Shown here in pieces: positions 25,757 to 34,686 of a stretch of 64,000 nucleotides of DNA. Below the pieces are notes generated by a model, which saw only the letters and a program-made list of their open reading frames with translations, had not been told where the DNA came from and searched no databases. The stretch is from an uncultured Clostridia bacterium (lineage in GTDB: Bacteria; Bacillota; Clostridia; Oscillospirales; Acutalibacteraceae). The position numbers were made by a program, and so were the translations under genes. Within the stretch, counting starts at the first letter, position 1. Every line of letters starts with the position of its first letter. The stretch spans positions 1 through 64,000 of the forward strand of contig CALCYI010000027.1 in NCBI GenBank assembly GCA_937907605.1, written 5' to 3'.

Positions 25757-25785
25757 TTGACAAGAGGATATTGTTATTGTATAAT
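25757..25785 (+). promoter_or_regulatory. consensus promoter of the ylxM-ffh operon
   Basis: TTGACA (25757-25762), 17 bases, TATAAT (25780-25785). The -10 overlaps the left arm of the inverted repeat 25783-25831. Confidence 0.85.
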
Positions 25786-25835
25786 AGTCACCGCTGTAAA
25801 GATGTTTGACTTTACACCAGCGGTGACTATTTTTG
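25783..25835 (+). promoter_or_regulatory. long inverted repeat across the promoter and 5' leader of ylxM
   Basis: A 14-bp perfect stem (AATAGTCACCGCTG / CAGCGGTGACTATT, 25783-25796 and 25818-25831), continued by TAAAG/CTTTA after a 3-base bulge, loop of 8, then TTTT. The start of transcription would fall within the left arm, so only part of the stem can form in RNA. It could be an attenuator or an operator. Confidence 0.6.
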
Positions 25836-25850
25836 AAGGGAGAGAGTATA

Positions 25851-26216
25851 GTGGCAAAGAATCTTGAAATATCCGTATTGCTCGATTTTTACGGCGAAAT
25901 GCTTACTGCTAAGCAGCGCGATTTTCTTGATTTATATTATAACGAGGACCTCTCCTTAGCTGAAATAGCGGAGAACGAGGGCATAACCCGTCAGGGCGTA
26001 AGGGACTCTATCAAGAGGGCTGAGGCTCAGCTTTTCGATATGGAGGGCAAGCTTCACCTTTCAAAGCGCTTTTCAGAGCTTAAGGACGGGCTCGGCGAGA
26101 TAGAGGAGTGCGCCGATAAGATTTTTGACTATAATCTCAACCATTCTCTTTCAAGGGAAATTAACGATAACGTTGCAAGGATTAAATCCCTTGCAGAGTA
26201 TCTGTCTGAACAGTAA
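25851..26216 (+). CDS. ylxM: YlxM-family helix-turn-helix protein (UPF0122)
   Basis: 121 residues from GTG at 25851 behind GAAGGGAGAG. Residues 5-65 form a sigma-region-4-like helix-turn-helix (LDFYGEMLTAKQRDFLDLYYNEDLSLAEIAENEGITRQGVRDSIKRAE). YlxM is encoded next to ffh throughout Firmicutes and has been linked to signal recognition particle activity. A TTG six codons upstream is possible but would waste the ribosome site. Confidence 0.9.
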   Translation: MAKNLEISVLLDFYGEMLTAKQRDFLDLYYNEDLSLAEIAENEGITRQGVRDSIKRAEAQLFDMEGKLHLSKRFSELKDGLGEIEECADKIFDYNLNHSLSREINDNVARIKSLAEYLSEQ

Positions 26217-26230
26217 AAGGATGTGAGGAC

Positions 26231-27625
26231 TTGGCATTTGAAGGACTTAGTGAGCGCCTTGAAAATTCATTCAAAAAGCTTCGTGCCAAGGGTAAGTTAA
26301 CCGAGGCTGACGTTAAGGAGGCAATGCGCGAGGTGCGCCTTGCGCTGCTTGAAGCCGACGTAAACTACAAGGTATCAAAGGAATTTACTAAAAAGGTAAC
26401 CGAAAGGGCAATCGGTGCCGACGTTATGGAGAGCCTGACGCCCGGTCAGATGGTTATTAAGATAGTAAACGAAGAGCTCACCGAACTCATGGGCGGAAGC
26501 GAAGCAAGGCTTGCCATAGCAAACCACCCGCCCACTATCGTTATGATGTGCGGTCTTCAGGGTAGCGGTAAAACGACCCACTCCGCGAAGCTCGCTCTAA
26601 AACTGAAAAAAGAGGGACACAGACCCCTCCTCGTAGCCTGCGACGTATACAGACCTGCTGCTATTAAGCAGTTACAGGTAGTCGGTGAGCAGGCGGGAGT
26701 ACCCGTGTTTGAAATGGGAACCGAGGACCCCGTAATTATCGCCTCCGAGGCGGTTAAGTACGCAAGGGACCACGGCAACGATTACGTGTTCCTTGACACC
26801 GCGGGACGTCTGCATATCGACGAAGCGCTTATGGCGGAGCTTACCAATATCCGCTCTACCGTTCACCCGCACGAAATCCTGCTTGTTATTGACTCAATGA
26901 CGGGTCAGGACGCGGTAAACGTAGCTAAGAGCTTTAACGAAACGCTCGGTATCGACGGCGTTATTCTTACGAAGCTCGACGGCGACACGCGCGGCGGTGC
27001 GGCGCTTTCGGTAAGGGCTGTAACGGGAAAGCCGATAAAGTTCGTAGGTACGGGCGAAAAGCTCGACAACCTCGAAACCTTCCACCCGAGCCGTATGGCT
27101 TCCCGTATTCTCGGTATGGGCGACGTGCTATCCTTTATCGAAAAGGCTGAGCTTGCGCTCGACGAAAAGAAGGCAGCTGAGCTTGAAAAGAAGCTTGCAA
27201 AGAATAAGTTTGACCTCAACGACCTGCTTGACCAGTTTGAACAGATTGAAAAAATGGGTTCGATTAAGGACACAATCAAGCTGATTCCCGGAATCGGCAA
27301 GCAGATTAAGGACGAGGATATCGACGAAAAGGCGTTTGACCGCTTCAGAGCTATCATTTATTCGATGACAAAGCAGGAGAGGGCAAACCCCGAAATCATC
27401 AATCCGTCAAGGAAGCGCAGGATTGCTGCGGGCTGCGGAATGAAGGTGGAGGATGTTAATAAGCTCCTCGCGCAGTTCAAGCAGATGCAGAAAATGGTGA
27501 AGAACATCGGCGGTAACAAGGGACCGAAGATGAGCAAAAAGATGCGCCGTATGATGCAGCAGAATCCCCAGATGGCTGAAAAAATGATGGGCAATATCAA
27601 GGGCTCGAATCCCTTTGGATTTTAA
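26231..27625 (+). CDS. ffh: signal recognition particle protein Ffh (SRP54)
   Basis: 464 residues. N domain (1-85), G domain with GLQGSGKTTHSAKLA (about 107-121), DVYRPAAIKQL, DTAGR and TKLDGDTRGGAALS, and a C-terminal M domain rich in methionine (from about 325). It binds signal peptides and 4.5S/SRP RNA and brings ribosomes to FtsY. The start is TTG at 26231 following GGATGTGAGGA, with ylxM ending 14 bases upstream. Confidence 0.97.
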   Translation: MAFEGLSERLENSFKKLRAKGKLTEADVKEAMREVRLALLEADVNYKVSKEFTKKVTERAIGADVMESLTPGQMVIKIVNEELTELMGGSEARLAIANHPPTIVMMCGLQGSGKTTHSAKLALKLKKEGHRPLLVACDVYRPAAIKQLQVVGEQAGVPVFEMGTEDPVIIASEAVKYARDHGNDYVFLDTAGRLHIDEALMAELTNIRSTVHPHEILLVIDSMTGQDAVNVAKSFNETLGIDGVILTKLDGDTRGGAALSVRAVTGKPIKFVGTGEKLDNLETFHPSRMASRILGMGDVLSFIEKAELALDEKKAAELEKKLAKNKFDLNDLLDQFEQIEKMGSIKDTIKLIPGIGKQIKDEDIDEKAFDRFRAIIYSMTKQERANPEIINPSRKRRIAAGCGMKVEDVNKLLAQFKQMQKMVKNIGGNKGPKMSKKMRRMMQQNPQMAEKMMGNIKGSNPFGF

Positions 27626-27695
27626 ATCATAAATTGCGTTTCATTATTTTGAAATGTGTAAATAAATCATTTAATATATTTTGGAGGTAAGAAAA

Positions 27696-27938
27696 ATGGC
27701 AGTAAAAATCAGACTTCGCAGAATGGGCGCAAAGAAGGCTCCCTTCTACCGTGTAGTAGTAGCAGATTCAAGGTATCCCCGTGACGGTCGTTTCATCGAG
27801 GAAATCGGTACGTATAATCCGATGAGAGACCCTGCTGAAATCAAGATTGACGCAGAGATGGCTAAGAAGTGGCTCTCAAACGGCGCTCAGCCTACCGATA
27901 CTGTTAAGGCACTTCTCAAGAAGGAAGGCATCCTTTAA
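27696..27938 (+). CDS. rpsP: 30S ribosomal protein S16
   Basis: 80 residues. The MAVKIRLRRMGAKKAPFYRVVVADSR opening and the RDGRFIEEIGTYNP block are diagnostic. Start at ATG 27696 after TGGAGGT. Confidence 0.98.
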   Translation: MAVKIRLRRMGAKKAPFYRVVVADSRYPRDGRFIEEIGTYNPMRDPAEIKIDAEMAKKWLSNGAQPTDTVKALLKKEGIL

Positions 27939-27980
27939 TCATTATTCTGAATATCAACAGAATAACAGGAGGTGTTTTCT

Positions 27981-28214
27981 TTGGAGGAATTGTTGATAGC
28001 AATAACAAAGGGCTTAGTAGATAACCCTGAGGGAATTTCAATTGATGTTGACGAGCCTAACGAAGACGGCGTAACCGTTTATCATCTTCACGTTGCTGAG
28101 GGCGATATGGGACGCGTTATAGGTAAGCAGGGCAGAATTGCAAAGGCTATAAGAGTAGTTATGCGCGCTGCCGCTAACCGCAGAGACGCGAAAATATCGG
28201 TTGAAATAGATTAA
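27981..28214 (+). CDS. khpA: KH-domain RNA-binding protein KhpA
   Basis: 77 residues from TTG at 27981, seven bases after AGGAGG. One KH domain with the GxxG-type loop VIGKQGRIAKAIR (about 46-58). KhpA works with KhpB as an RNA chaperone pair linked to cell elongation. The rpsP-khpA-rimM-trmD order is the usual Firmicutes one. Confidence 0.92.
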   Translation: MEELLIAITKGLVDNPEGISIDVDEPNEDGVTVYHLHVAEGDMGRVIGKQGRIAKAIRVVMRAAANRRDAKISVEID

Positions 28215-28217
28215 TGT

Positions 28218-28242
28218 CAAGCCCCGCGCTGTCGGGGCTTTA
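28218..28242 (+). terminator. hairpin between khpA and rimM
   Basis: AAGCCCC-gcgctgt-CGGGGCTT followed by TATAATATT. It begins at the khpA stop and ends about 15 bases before the rimM ATG. Read-through must feed rimM-trmD unless the TATAAT is itself a promoter -10. Confidence 0.6.
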
Positions 28243-28255
28243 TAATATTGTAATT

Positions 28256-28765
28256 ATGGAACAGTATTTAGAACTTGGAAAAATAAATAATACCCACGGC
28301 TTGCGCGGTGAGGTGAAATTTGAATACTGGTGCGACGGCGTTGATTATCTTAAGCAGTTAAAGAGAGTGTATCTCGACTCTGCGGGAGAGAAGGGATTAA
28401 CGCTTTTGTCCGTGCGTCCGCAGAAGAATATCGCCATTCTTAAATTCGCAGAGATTACTACGATTGAGCAGGCGCAGGAGCTTAAGAATAAGGTGCTGTA
28501 CTGCAACCGTGACGACGCGGAAATTGACGACGGCGCATACTACCTTGCGGACATAATCGGCTGTGAGGTTGCGGACTCTGAAACGGGCAAAAGCTACGGA
28601 GTTATTACCGACGTTATGAACTTTGGCTCGTGCGATATCTACGAGGTTAAAAGCGAAAGCGGAAATACTCTTGTGCCCGCAACGCCGGATATTATCGTAA
28701 GCATTGATACGGATAATCAGAAGGTAAGCATAAAGGTAATGAAAGGACTTTTCGATGAGGATTGA
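28256..28765 (+). CDS. rimM: 16S rRNA processing protein RimM
   Basis: 169 residues: an N-terminal RimM barrel (LELGKINNTHGLRGEVKFEYW) and a C-terminal PRC-barrel (about 95-165, YYLADIIGCEVADSETGKSYGVITDV). It binds S19 and helps 30S head assembly. ATG at 28256; the open frame upstream reads through the hairpin. Overlaps trmD by 11 bases. Confidence 0.94.
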   Translation: MEQYLELGKINNTHGLRGEVKFEYWCDGVDYLKQLKRVYLDSAGEKGLTLLSVRPQKNIAILKFAEITTIEQAQELKNKVLYCNRDDAEIDDGAYYLADIIGCEVADSETGKSYGVITDVMNFGSCDIYEVKSESGNTLVPATPDIIVSIDTDNQKVSIKVMKGLFDED

Positions 28766-29492
28766 TATAATGACGCTCTTTCCCGATATGTGTAACTCCG
28801 TGCTCGGCGAAAGCATCGTGGGGCGCGCGCGGGAAAACGGAAAAGTTGAAATCAATGCGATTGACATAAGGGACTATACCGAGGACAAGCACCGCAGGGT
28901 TGACGATAAGCCCTACGGCGGCGGTATGGGAATGATTATGCAGGCTCAGCCTATATGGGACTGCTTTAATTCGCTGTGTGAAAAAATCGGTAAAAAGCCG
29001 CACCTTATCTATATGACTCCTCAGGGCAAAACGCTCACTCAGGAAAGAGTAAAGGAACTGTCGAAGCTTGAGAATATTGCAATTCTCTGCGGTCACTACG
29101 AGGGCGTTGATGAAAGGGTAATCGAAGCCCTCGAGCCCGAGGAAATCTCAATCGGCGATTACGTGCTTACGGGCGGCGAGCTTCCTGCGTTAATCCTTGC
29201 CGACAGTATTTCAAGGCTGCTCCCTGGCGTGCTCTCCGACGACGAGTGCTTCACCGACGAAAGCCACTACGCGTCGCTTCTCGAATATCCCCAGTATACC
29301 CACCCAAGCGAATGGCAGGGAAGAGAGGTTCCTGAGGTGCTGCTTTCGGGGCATCATCAGAGGGTTGAGCAGTGGCGGCGCGAGCAGAGCCTTAAGAGGA
29401 CTTATGAGCGCAGGGCGGATATGCTTGAAAATGCCGATTTGACAGAAAAGGACAAAATGTATATTTCCTCGCTTACAGCAGATACAAAATAG
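28755..29492 (+). CDS. trmD: tRNA (guanine37-N1) methyltransferase TrmD
   Basis: 245 residues. MRIDIMTLFPDM opening, KPYGGGMGMIMQ, the trefoil-knot segment LCGHYEGVDERVIE and ISIGDYVLTGGELPALIL, and a C-terminal helical part with TRPxxWxG-type THPSEWQGREVPEVLLSGHH. It methylates G37 of tRNAs to prevent frameshifting. rplS, often next in this operon, is not present here. Confidence 0.97.
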   Translation: MRIDIMTLFPDMCNSVLGESIVGRARENGKVEINAIDIRDYTEDKHRRVDDKPYGGGMGMIMQAQPIWDCFNSLCEKIGKKPHLIYMTPQGKTLTQERVKELSKLENIAILCGHYEGVDERVIEALEPEEISIGDYVLTGGELPALILADSISRLLPGVLSDDECFTDESHYASLLEYPQYTHPSEWQGREVPEVLLSGHHQRVEQWRREQSLKRTYERRADMLENADLTEKDKMYISSLTADTK

Positions 29493-29577
29493 GGGATTTA
29501 TTTTATTAAAATTGCACAAATTAAAGACGGTTATTTTCTTCATAATTTAATAGTCATACGAACTTTTTCAAAGATAG

Positions 29578-29605
29578 TTGACCTTTAAACTCAAAATGCT
29601 ATAAT
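29578..29605 (+). promoter_or_regulatory. promoter of the HPr gene
   Basis: TTGACC (29578-29583), 16 bases, TATAAT (29600-29605), 66 bases before the ATG. Confidence 0.7.
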
Positions 29606-29671
29606 ATACTAAGAAATAAATAATATTTTATTTTTATATTACAAACTGTTTTTTTGGAGAGGTAATTTAGT

Positions 29672-29935
29672 ATGTTTGTAAAAGACGTAACTGTTGAGAA
29701 TCAGGTTGGACTTCACGCACGTCCGGCAACGTTCTTTATCCAGAAGGCTAACGAATTCAAGTCGTCAATCTGGGTAGAGAAGGAGGAAAGAAGAGTTAAT
29801 GCAAAGTCGCTTCTCGGCGTTCTTTCACTTGGAATTATGGGCGGTACCGATATCAGAATTATCGCGGACGGTACTGATGAAGAGGAAGCTGTTGAAGGTC
29901 TTGTAGCTCTCGTTAAGAGCGGCTTCAACGAATAA
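29672..29935 (+). CDS. ptsH: phosphocarrier protein HPr
   Basis: 87 residues with the phosphorylatable His15 in GLHARPA and the regulatory Ser46 in NAKSLLG. Both sites are intact, so it can serve in sugar phosphotransfer and, through HPr kinase, in catabolite control with CcpA. It stands alone, without ptsI, under its own promoter and terminator. Confidence 0.95.
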   Translation: MFVKDVTVENQVGLHARPATFFIQKANEFKSSIWVEKEERRVNAKSLLGVLSLGIMGGTDIRIIADGTDEEEAVEGLVALVKSGFNE

Positions 29936-29953
29936 TATAACGACTATTATTTG

Positions 29954-29993
29954 AAAGTGCTCTTTGCTTCCCGCTCAGAGCGCTTTATTTTTC
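29954..29993 (+). terminator. terminator after HPr
   Basis: AAAGTGCTCT / AGAGCGCTTT stem with one G-T pair, followed by ATTTTTC. Confidence 0.75.
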
Positions 29994-30007
29994 AAAGGAT
30001 GTATTTT

Positions 30008-31711
30008 ATGGGCTTAAAAAAACACTTGGTAAAGCTTATAGCGGTTTTATTTGTGCTTGTTTTAGCCGTGTCTTCGGTGCCGTATAACGCCTATGCGGCA
30101 AAGACGATAACGATTAACCTTAAGGTAAAAAGCGGTCAGGATATCGTTACCGCATTTAATAATGCGACCATTAAGGCAAAGGACGATAAAAAGGGCAATA
30201 TCTATAAAATCGTAGTTCCCAAGGGAACCTATAAAGCAAAAAACCAGCTTAAAATATGGAGCAATACTATACTTGTCCTTGACGGAGTAACGATTAAGCA
30301 CACCTCAGGCGCAACCACTATGTTCCGCCTCGGCCATAAGAGCGACTGGGACAAGGCGAACAAGGGAAAGGGATACCCTGGTTATACGGGATATAAGAAT
30401 ATAACCATACAGGGCGGCGTTCTCGACGGCGGCGGATACAGCCAGGCTATTATGCGCTTCGGTCATACGACGAACGTCAGAATTGAGGGTACTACCTTTA
30501 AGAACGTTAAGAACGCTCATCATATGGAAATCGGCGCCTGTAAGAATTTCGTAATTAAAAACTGCACCTTCTCTGATTTCAGCGGTAGCTGGGGCGCAAC
30601 GCGTAACTATGAGGCGCTGCAGCTTGAAGCGCTCGCGGGCGACCATTTCTCCGCGTATAATCCCAATAAGGACGAGACCCCTAATCAGAATATTACTATT
30701 GAAGGATGCACCTTTAATAATCTCCAGCGCGCGCTCGGTACCCATACGGGAATAGCAAATTCTTATTTCACGAATATTGCGATTAAGAATAATACCTTTA
30801 CAAACGTTACGGGCTATGCGATTGTTGCCACTAACTATAAGGACTCGGTAATTTCGGGCAATAAGTTTGAAAACTGCGGTGCGGGTATTTCCTTTAGGAC
30901 AATGGAAGCAGGGCACAATAATTTTTATGCTTCAAAGTATAATTCTAACGCGCATGATAAATACGTAGGACTTAACTGCACCATTGAAGGCAATACAATA
31001 AGCATAAAAACGGGATACCAGGCTAAGTATAAAAACGTCGCGTACGGTATTCAGCTTTACGGCGAAAAGCTTACTAAGAAAAAGGGTAACGCGCCTAAGG
31101 GCGATTTCAGAGTTTCGGGAGTTACCGTTAAGAATAATAAAGTAAGCATGCACGTTACGGGCTACGGAATATGGGTAAACGGCGGCGCTTCCAACAAAAT
31201 TACGGGTAATACCGTTAACTTCAACGCCCGTAATAAGTCCGCAGGCACAAACTGCGACGGTATAAGGATTGACGCAGGCGGGTATAATTCTGTTACGGGT
31301 AACGTAATTACTAACTATACCACCACGGGTAACCTTGCCGACAGCATATGCGGCGTTACGGCGTCGAATACTTACGCTCCCGACGTATCGGGTAATCGAA
31401 TTACGAATATGAAGCTTGACGGCGTTAAGCTCTATAAGTCGAATAACGGAAAGATTACCAACAATACGGTAACGGGCTCGTCAAGGGACGGTCTCTGCGT
31501 TTCGACTCTGACTAACGTTACGATTTCGGGCAATAAGGTTAATAACGGTAAGCGCCACGGAATTAACGTTAAGGACAGCACTAAGATTAAGATAACTAAG
31601 AATACTATTAAAAACTGTAAGGGCAACGGTATTAATGCCAAGAAGAACCAGCTTGCCTCCGATTCGGGTAACAGCATATCCGTTAAAGGAAAGGCAAGGA
31701 GCTGGCGCTAA
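30008..31711 (+). CDS. secreted right-handed parallel beta-helix protein
   Basis: 567 residues. Signal peptide of about 30 residues (hydrophobic LIAVLFVLVLAVS, cleavage after an AYA motif), then a long series of beta-helix rungs with the Asn-rich turns typical of PbH1 repeats (ITGNTV, VTGNVI, ISGNKV and similar). The fold is shared by pectate lyases, C5-epimerases and other polysaccharide enzymes; no catalytic residues can be named. It has no anchor motif and ends in short basic residues. Start at 30008, eight bases after AAAGGA. A glycan-active or glycan-binding exoprotein is the best guess. Confidence 0.8.
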   Translation: MGLKKHLVKLIAVLFVLVLAVSSVPYNAYAAKTITINLKVKSGQDIVTAFNNATIKAKDDKKGNIYKIVVPKGTYKAKNQLKIWSNTILVLDGVTIKHTSGATTMFRLGHKSDWDKANKGKGYPGYTGYKNITIQGGVLDGGGYSQAIMRFGHTTNVRIEGTTFKNVKNAHHMEIGACKNFVIKNCTFSDFSGSWGATRNYEALQLEALAGDHFSAYNPNKDETPNQNITIEGCTFNNLQRALGTHTGIANSYFTNIAIKNNTFTNVTGYAIVATNYKDSVISGNKFENCGAGISFRTMEAGHNNFYASKYNSNAHDKYVGLNCTIEGNTISIKTGYQAKYKNVAYGIQLYGEKLTKKKGNAPKGDFRVSGVTVKNNKVSMHVTGYGIWVNGGASNKITGNTVNFNARNKSAGTNCDGIRIDAGGYNSVTGNVITNYTTTGNLADSICGVTASNTYAPDVSGNRITNMKLDGVKLYKSNNGKITNNTVTGSSRDGLCVSTLTNVTISGNKVNNGKRHGINVKDSTKIKITKNTIKNCKGNGINAKKNQLASDSGNSISVKGKARSWR

Positions 31712-31726
31712 ATAAAATAAAGAATT

Positions 31727-31755
31727 AAAAGCCGTGTTATCACGGCTTTTTAATA
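31727..31755 (+). terminator. terminator after the beta-helix gene
   Basis: AAAAGCCGTG-ttat-CACGGCTTTT then TAAT. Confidence 0.85.
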
Positions 31756-31772
31756 CGAAGGGAGGGATAACC

Positions 31773-33590
31773 TTGACCGAAAAAGAGCTAAGGAAAAAAG
31801 CGATGGCGCTTCCGCTCACCCCGGGCGTCTATATTATGAAGAATAAGGATAAGAAGATTATCTATATCGGCAAGGCTAAGGCGCTTAAAAACCGCGTATC
31901 CTCCTATTTCGGTTCGCATTCAAACCATTCCTTAAAGGTAATCAGAATGGTTGAGAACGTCGACGACTTTGACTATATCCTTTGCGATACGGAGTTTGAA
32001 GCCCTCGTGCTCGAGTGCTCGCTTATTAAGCAGCATATGCCCAAGTACAATATTCTCCTTAAGGACGATAAGGGCTATAACTATATCAAGGTAACCAAAG
32101 AGGAGTTCCCCCGTATAAAAGAGTGTTACCGTATGGACGACGAGAACGCCGGGTATATCGGACCGTTTATTTCCAATTTCTCCGTTAAAAGAGCGGTAAC
32201 GGAAACGCTTAAAATCTTTAAGCTGCCCTCGTGTAATAAGAAATTCCCGCGCGACTACGGCAAGAGCCGTCCCTGTTTAAACGGCTTTATGGGGCTTTGC
32301 TCCGCGCCCTGCAACGCGAGGATAAGCAAGGAGGATTACGTCCGCAGCGTGAGCGACGCGGTTGCGTTTCTTAAGGGCGGCAGCGCAAAGGCGGTAAAGG
32401 ATATGACCGCTAAAATGCAGCAGTACAGCGAGGAAATGGAGTTCGAAAAGGCTGCCCAGATGCGCGACAGAATAAGGGCGGTAAAGAACCTTGAGGAAAA
32501 GCAGAAGGTCGTATCAATTAACGTACCCGAGGAGGACGTTTTTGCCATTGTTAATTCGAATAAGAAAGCCTGCTTCGACGTTATCCGCTTCAGAAACGGA
32601 CGTCTTACCGACAGCGAGCACTGGTTAATCGACAGCGTTGAGAATTTAAGCGAAGCGCGCTTTGAGCTTATTGAGCGCTATTATTCAATGAGGGATATTC
32701 CCGCAAGAGTAGCAGTCGACGGCGACATTGAGGACGAGGAGCTGCTCCGCGAGCATCTTGAGTCGCTCAGGGGCAGGAAGGTTGAAATTATCCATCCCCA
32801 AAGGGGAGAGCACCTCGCGATAGTAAATATGTGTATCAATAACGCAAACGAGCACCTCGCGCAGAATCAGGGCAGACTCGGGAAAGAAATGGCAGCCCTT
32901 GAGGAGCTCGGCGAAATGCTCGGACTCCCCAAGCCGCCCGAATATATCGAAAGCTACGATATTTCCCACACCTTCGGTGCGGATAACGTTGCGGGTATGG
33001 TCGTGTTCCATAACGGCAGACCCATGAAGAGCGCGTATAAGCGTTTTTCGATTAAGGGCTTTGACGGCCAGAACGACGTCGGTTCTATGAATGAGGTACT
33101 AACGAGGCGCTTTAAGCATTATTACGAGGACGACGAGAGCAGCACCTTTAAGATTCTGCCCGATTTAATCCTGCTTGACGGCGGCGAGCCTCAGGTAAAT
33201 GCTGTTCTCCCTGTAATAAGGGAGATGAAGCTTGACGTACCTGTTTTCGGTATGGTCAAGGACAGTAAGCACCGCACCCGCGCGATAGCCTACGACGACG
33301 GCGAGATTGCTATTAATTCAAACCGCGGCGTGTTCACCCTCGTATCAACTATACAGGAGGAGGTACACCGCTTTGCGATAACCTATCACCATAAGAAGCA
33401 CCAGAAATCAAGCTTCTCAACGAGCCTCACAAGGATTGAGGGAATAGGCGAGAAAAAGGCTAAGCTTCTGCTTAAGGAATTCAAAACGATAGGTAAAATC
33501 AAAGAGGCAACCGAGGAGGAGCTATCGGCGGTTAAGGGTATTTCATTAACTGATGCCAAGAGAATAACAGAATATTACAGAAGTATATAA
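31773..33590 (+). CDS. uvrC: excinuclease ABC subunit C (UvrC)
   Basis: 605 residues. An N-terminal GIY-YIG nuclease (about 10-90, PGVYIMKNKDKKIIYIGKA), a Cys-containing linker (LCSAPCNARI), a UVR motif (about 195-230), an RNase H-like nuclease (about 380-530, YDISHTFGADNVAGMVVF and LILLDGGEPQV) and C-terminal helix-hairpin-helix. It cuts on both sides of bulky lesions with UvrB. Start is TTG at 31773 after GGGAGGG. Confidence 0.96.
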   Translation: MTEKELRKKAMALPLTPGVYIMKNKDKKIIYIGKAKALKNRVSSYFGSHSNHSLKVIRMVENVDDFDYILCDTEFEALVLECSLIKQHMPKYNILLKDDKGYNYIKVTKEEFPRIKECYRMDDENAGYIGPFISNFSVKRAVTETLKIFKLPSCNKKFPRDYGKSRPCLNGFMGLCSAPCNARISKEDYVRSVSDAVAFLKGGSAKAVKDMTAKMQQYSEEMEFEKAAQMRDRIRAVKNLEEKQKVVSINVPEEDVFAIVNSNKKACFDVIRFRNGRLTDSEHWLIDSVENLSEARFELIERYYSMRDIPARVAVDGDIEDEELLREHLESLRGRKVEIIHPQRGEHLAIVNMCINNANEHLAQNQGRLGKEMAALEELGEMLGLPKPPEYIESYDISHTFGADNVAGMVVFHNGRPMKSAYKRFSIKGFDGQNDVGSMNEVLTRRFKHYYEDDESSTFKILPDLILLDGGEPQVNAVLPVIREMKLDVPVFGMVKDSKHRTRAIAYDDGEIAINSNRGVFTLVSTIQEEVHRFAITYHHKKHQKSSFSTSLTRIEGIGEKKAKLLLKEFKTIGKIKEATEEELSAVKGISLTDAKRITEYYRSI

Positions 33591-33605
33591 AAATATAATT
33601 TAACC

Positions 33606-33634
33606 TTGACTAACCAAGCCTCAGTTTGTATAAT
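33606..33634 (+). promoter_or_regulatory. promoter of rsmD-coaD
   Basis: TTGACT (33606-33611), 17 bases, TATAAT (33629-33634), 24 bases before the rsmD ATG. Confidence 0.75.
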
Positions 33635-33658
33635 ATTATTCGTAAAAAGGAGAAGACT

Positions 33659-34198
33659 ATGCGTGTTATAACGGGCTCGGCGAGAGGAAGAAACTTAATA
33701 ACTCTCCCGGGTGAAGCGGTTACAAGACCGACTACGCAGAGCACTAAGGAGGCGCTCTTTTCCTCAATTCAGTTTGAGCTTGAGGGAAAGCAGATTCTCG
33801 ATTTATTTGCGGGCTGCGGTCAGCTCGGGATTGAGGCTCTTTCAAGGGGCGCGCGCTTTTGTACCTTTGTTGAGAATAACCGCGACGCGTATAAAATCGT
33901 AGAGCAGAATATTAAAAAATGCGGCTTTGAGGATTCGTCCTCGCTCGTTTTCTGCGACGCGGAGGCCTTTTTATCAAGGCGCGGTACCTATGATATTGCG
34001 TTCCTTGACCCGCCTTATAAAAAGGGCTTGATTGAAAACTGTCTTAAAAAGCTTGCGCTTAAGATGAATGACGGCGGCGTTATCATCTGTGAGACCGCTA
34101 AGGAGGAAAAGCTCCCCGAGAGCGTTTTTGACTGGCATATTGACCGTGAGAGGAATTACGGAAAGAGCAAGCTCACTTATTACAGAAGGGAAAACTGA
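33659..34198 (+). CDS. rsmD: 16S rRNA (guanine966-N2) methyltransferase RsmD
   Basis: 179 residues. MRVITGSARGR opening, RPTTQSTKEALFSSI, the SAM motif LDLFAGCGQLGIEALSRGA (about 53-71) and catalytic FLDPPYKKG. It modifies G966 of 16S rRNA. Start at ATG 33659 after AAAAGGAGAA. coaD follows within 5 bases, the usual pairing. Confidence 0.95.
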   Translation: MRVITGSARGRNLITLPGEAVTRPTTQSTKEALFSSIQFELEGKQILDLFAGCGQLGIEALSRGARFCTFVENNRDAYKIVEQNIKKCGFEDSSSLVFCDAEAFLSRRGTYDIAFLDPPYKKGLIENCLKKLALKMNDGGVIICETAKEEKLPESVFDWHIDRERNYGKSKLTYYRREN

Positions 34199-34202
34199 AT
34201 TT

Positions 34203-34685
34203 ATGAAGATAGCTATTTGCCCGGGCAGCTTTGACCCGGTTACCCTCGGGCATTTGGATATAATCGAACGCGCTGCCGATATTTTCGATAAGGTAATCGT
34301 ACTTGTGGCAAGCAACCGAAGCAAGAAAACTCTTTTCACAACCGAGGAGAGAATGGAGCTTATCAAAAGGTGTATTTCTAAGGATAACATCACCGTCGAT
34401 ACGGACTCGGGACTGCTTGTTGATTACGCTAAGAAAAAGGGAGCCGTTGCGATAGTGAAGGGGCTTCGCGCTATGTCGGACTTCGATTATGAATTTCAGC
34501 AGGCGCTGACTAACAAATCGCTTTACCCCGAATGTGAGACCGTCTTTCTGACGGCGAGAGGGGAGAATATGTTTCTCTCCTCAAGTATGGTTAAGGAGGT
34601 TTGCTCCCTCGGTGGAGATATAAGCTCTTTCGTACCCCAGGCAATTACACAGGATATTTATAAAAGATGTAAAGGAGATAATTAA
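34203..34685 (+). CDS. coaD: phosphopantetheine adenylyltransferase CoaD
   Basis: 160 residues, standard size. The nucleotidyltransferase motif GSFDPVTLGHLDII (about 9-22) contains the TxGH signature, and the C-terminal FLSSSMVKEV is the second ATP-binding motif. It performs the penultimate step of coenzyme A synthesis. I use ATG at 34203; the longer open frame overlaps rsmD without purpose. Confidence 0.97.
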   Translation: MKIAICPGSFDPVTLGHLDIIERAADIFDKVIVLVASNRSKKTLFTTEERMELIKRCISKDNITVDTDSGLLVDYAKKKGAVAIVKGLRAMSDFDYEFQQALTNKSLYPECETVFLTARGENMFLSSSMVKEVCSLGGDISSFVPQAITQDIYKRCKGDN

Positions 34686-34686
34686 A

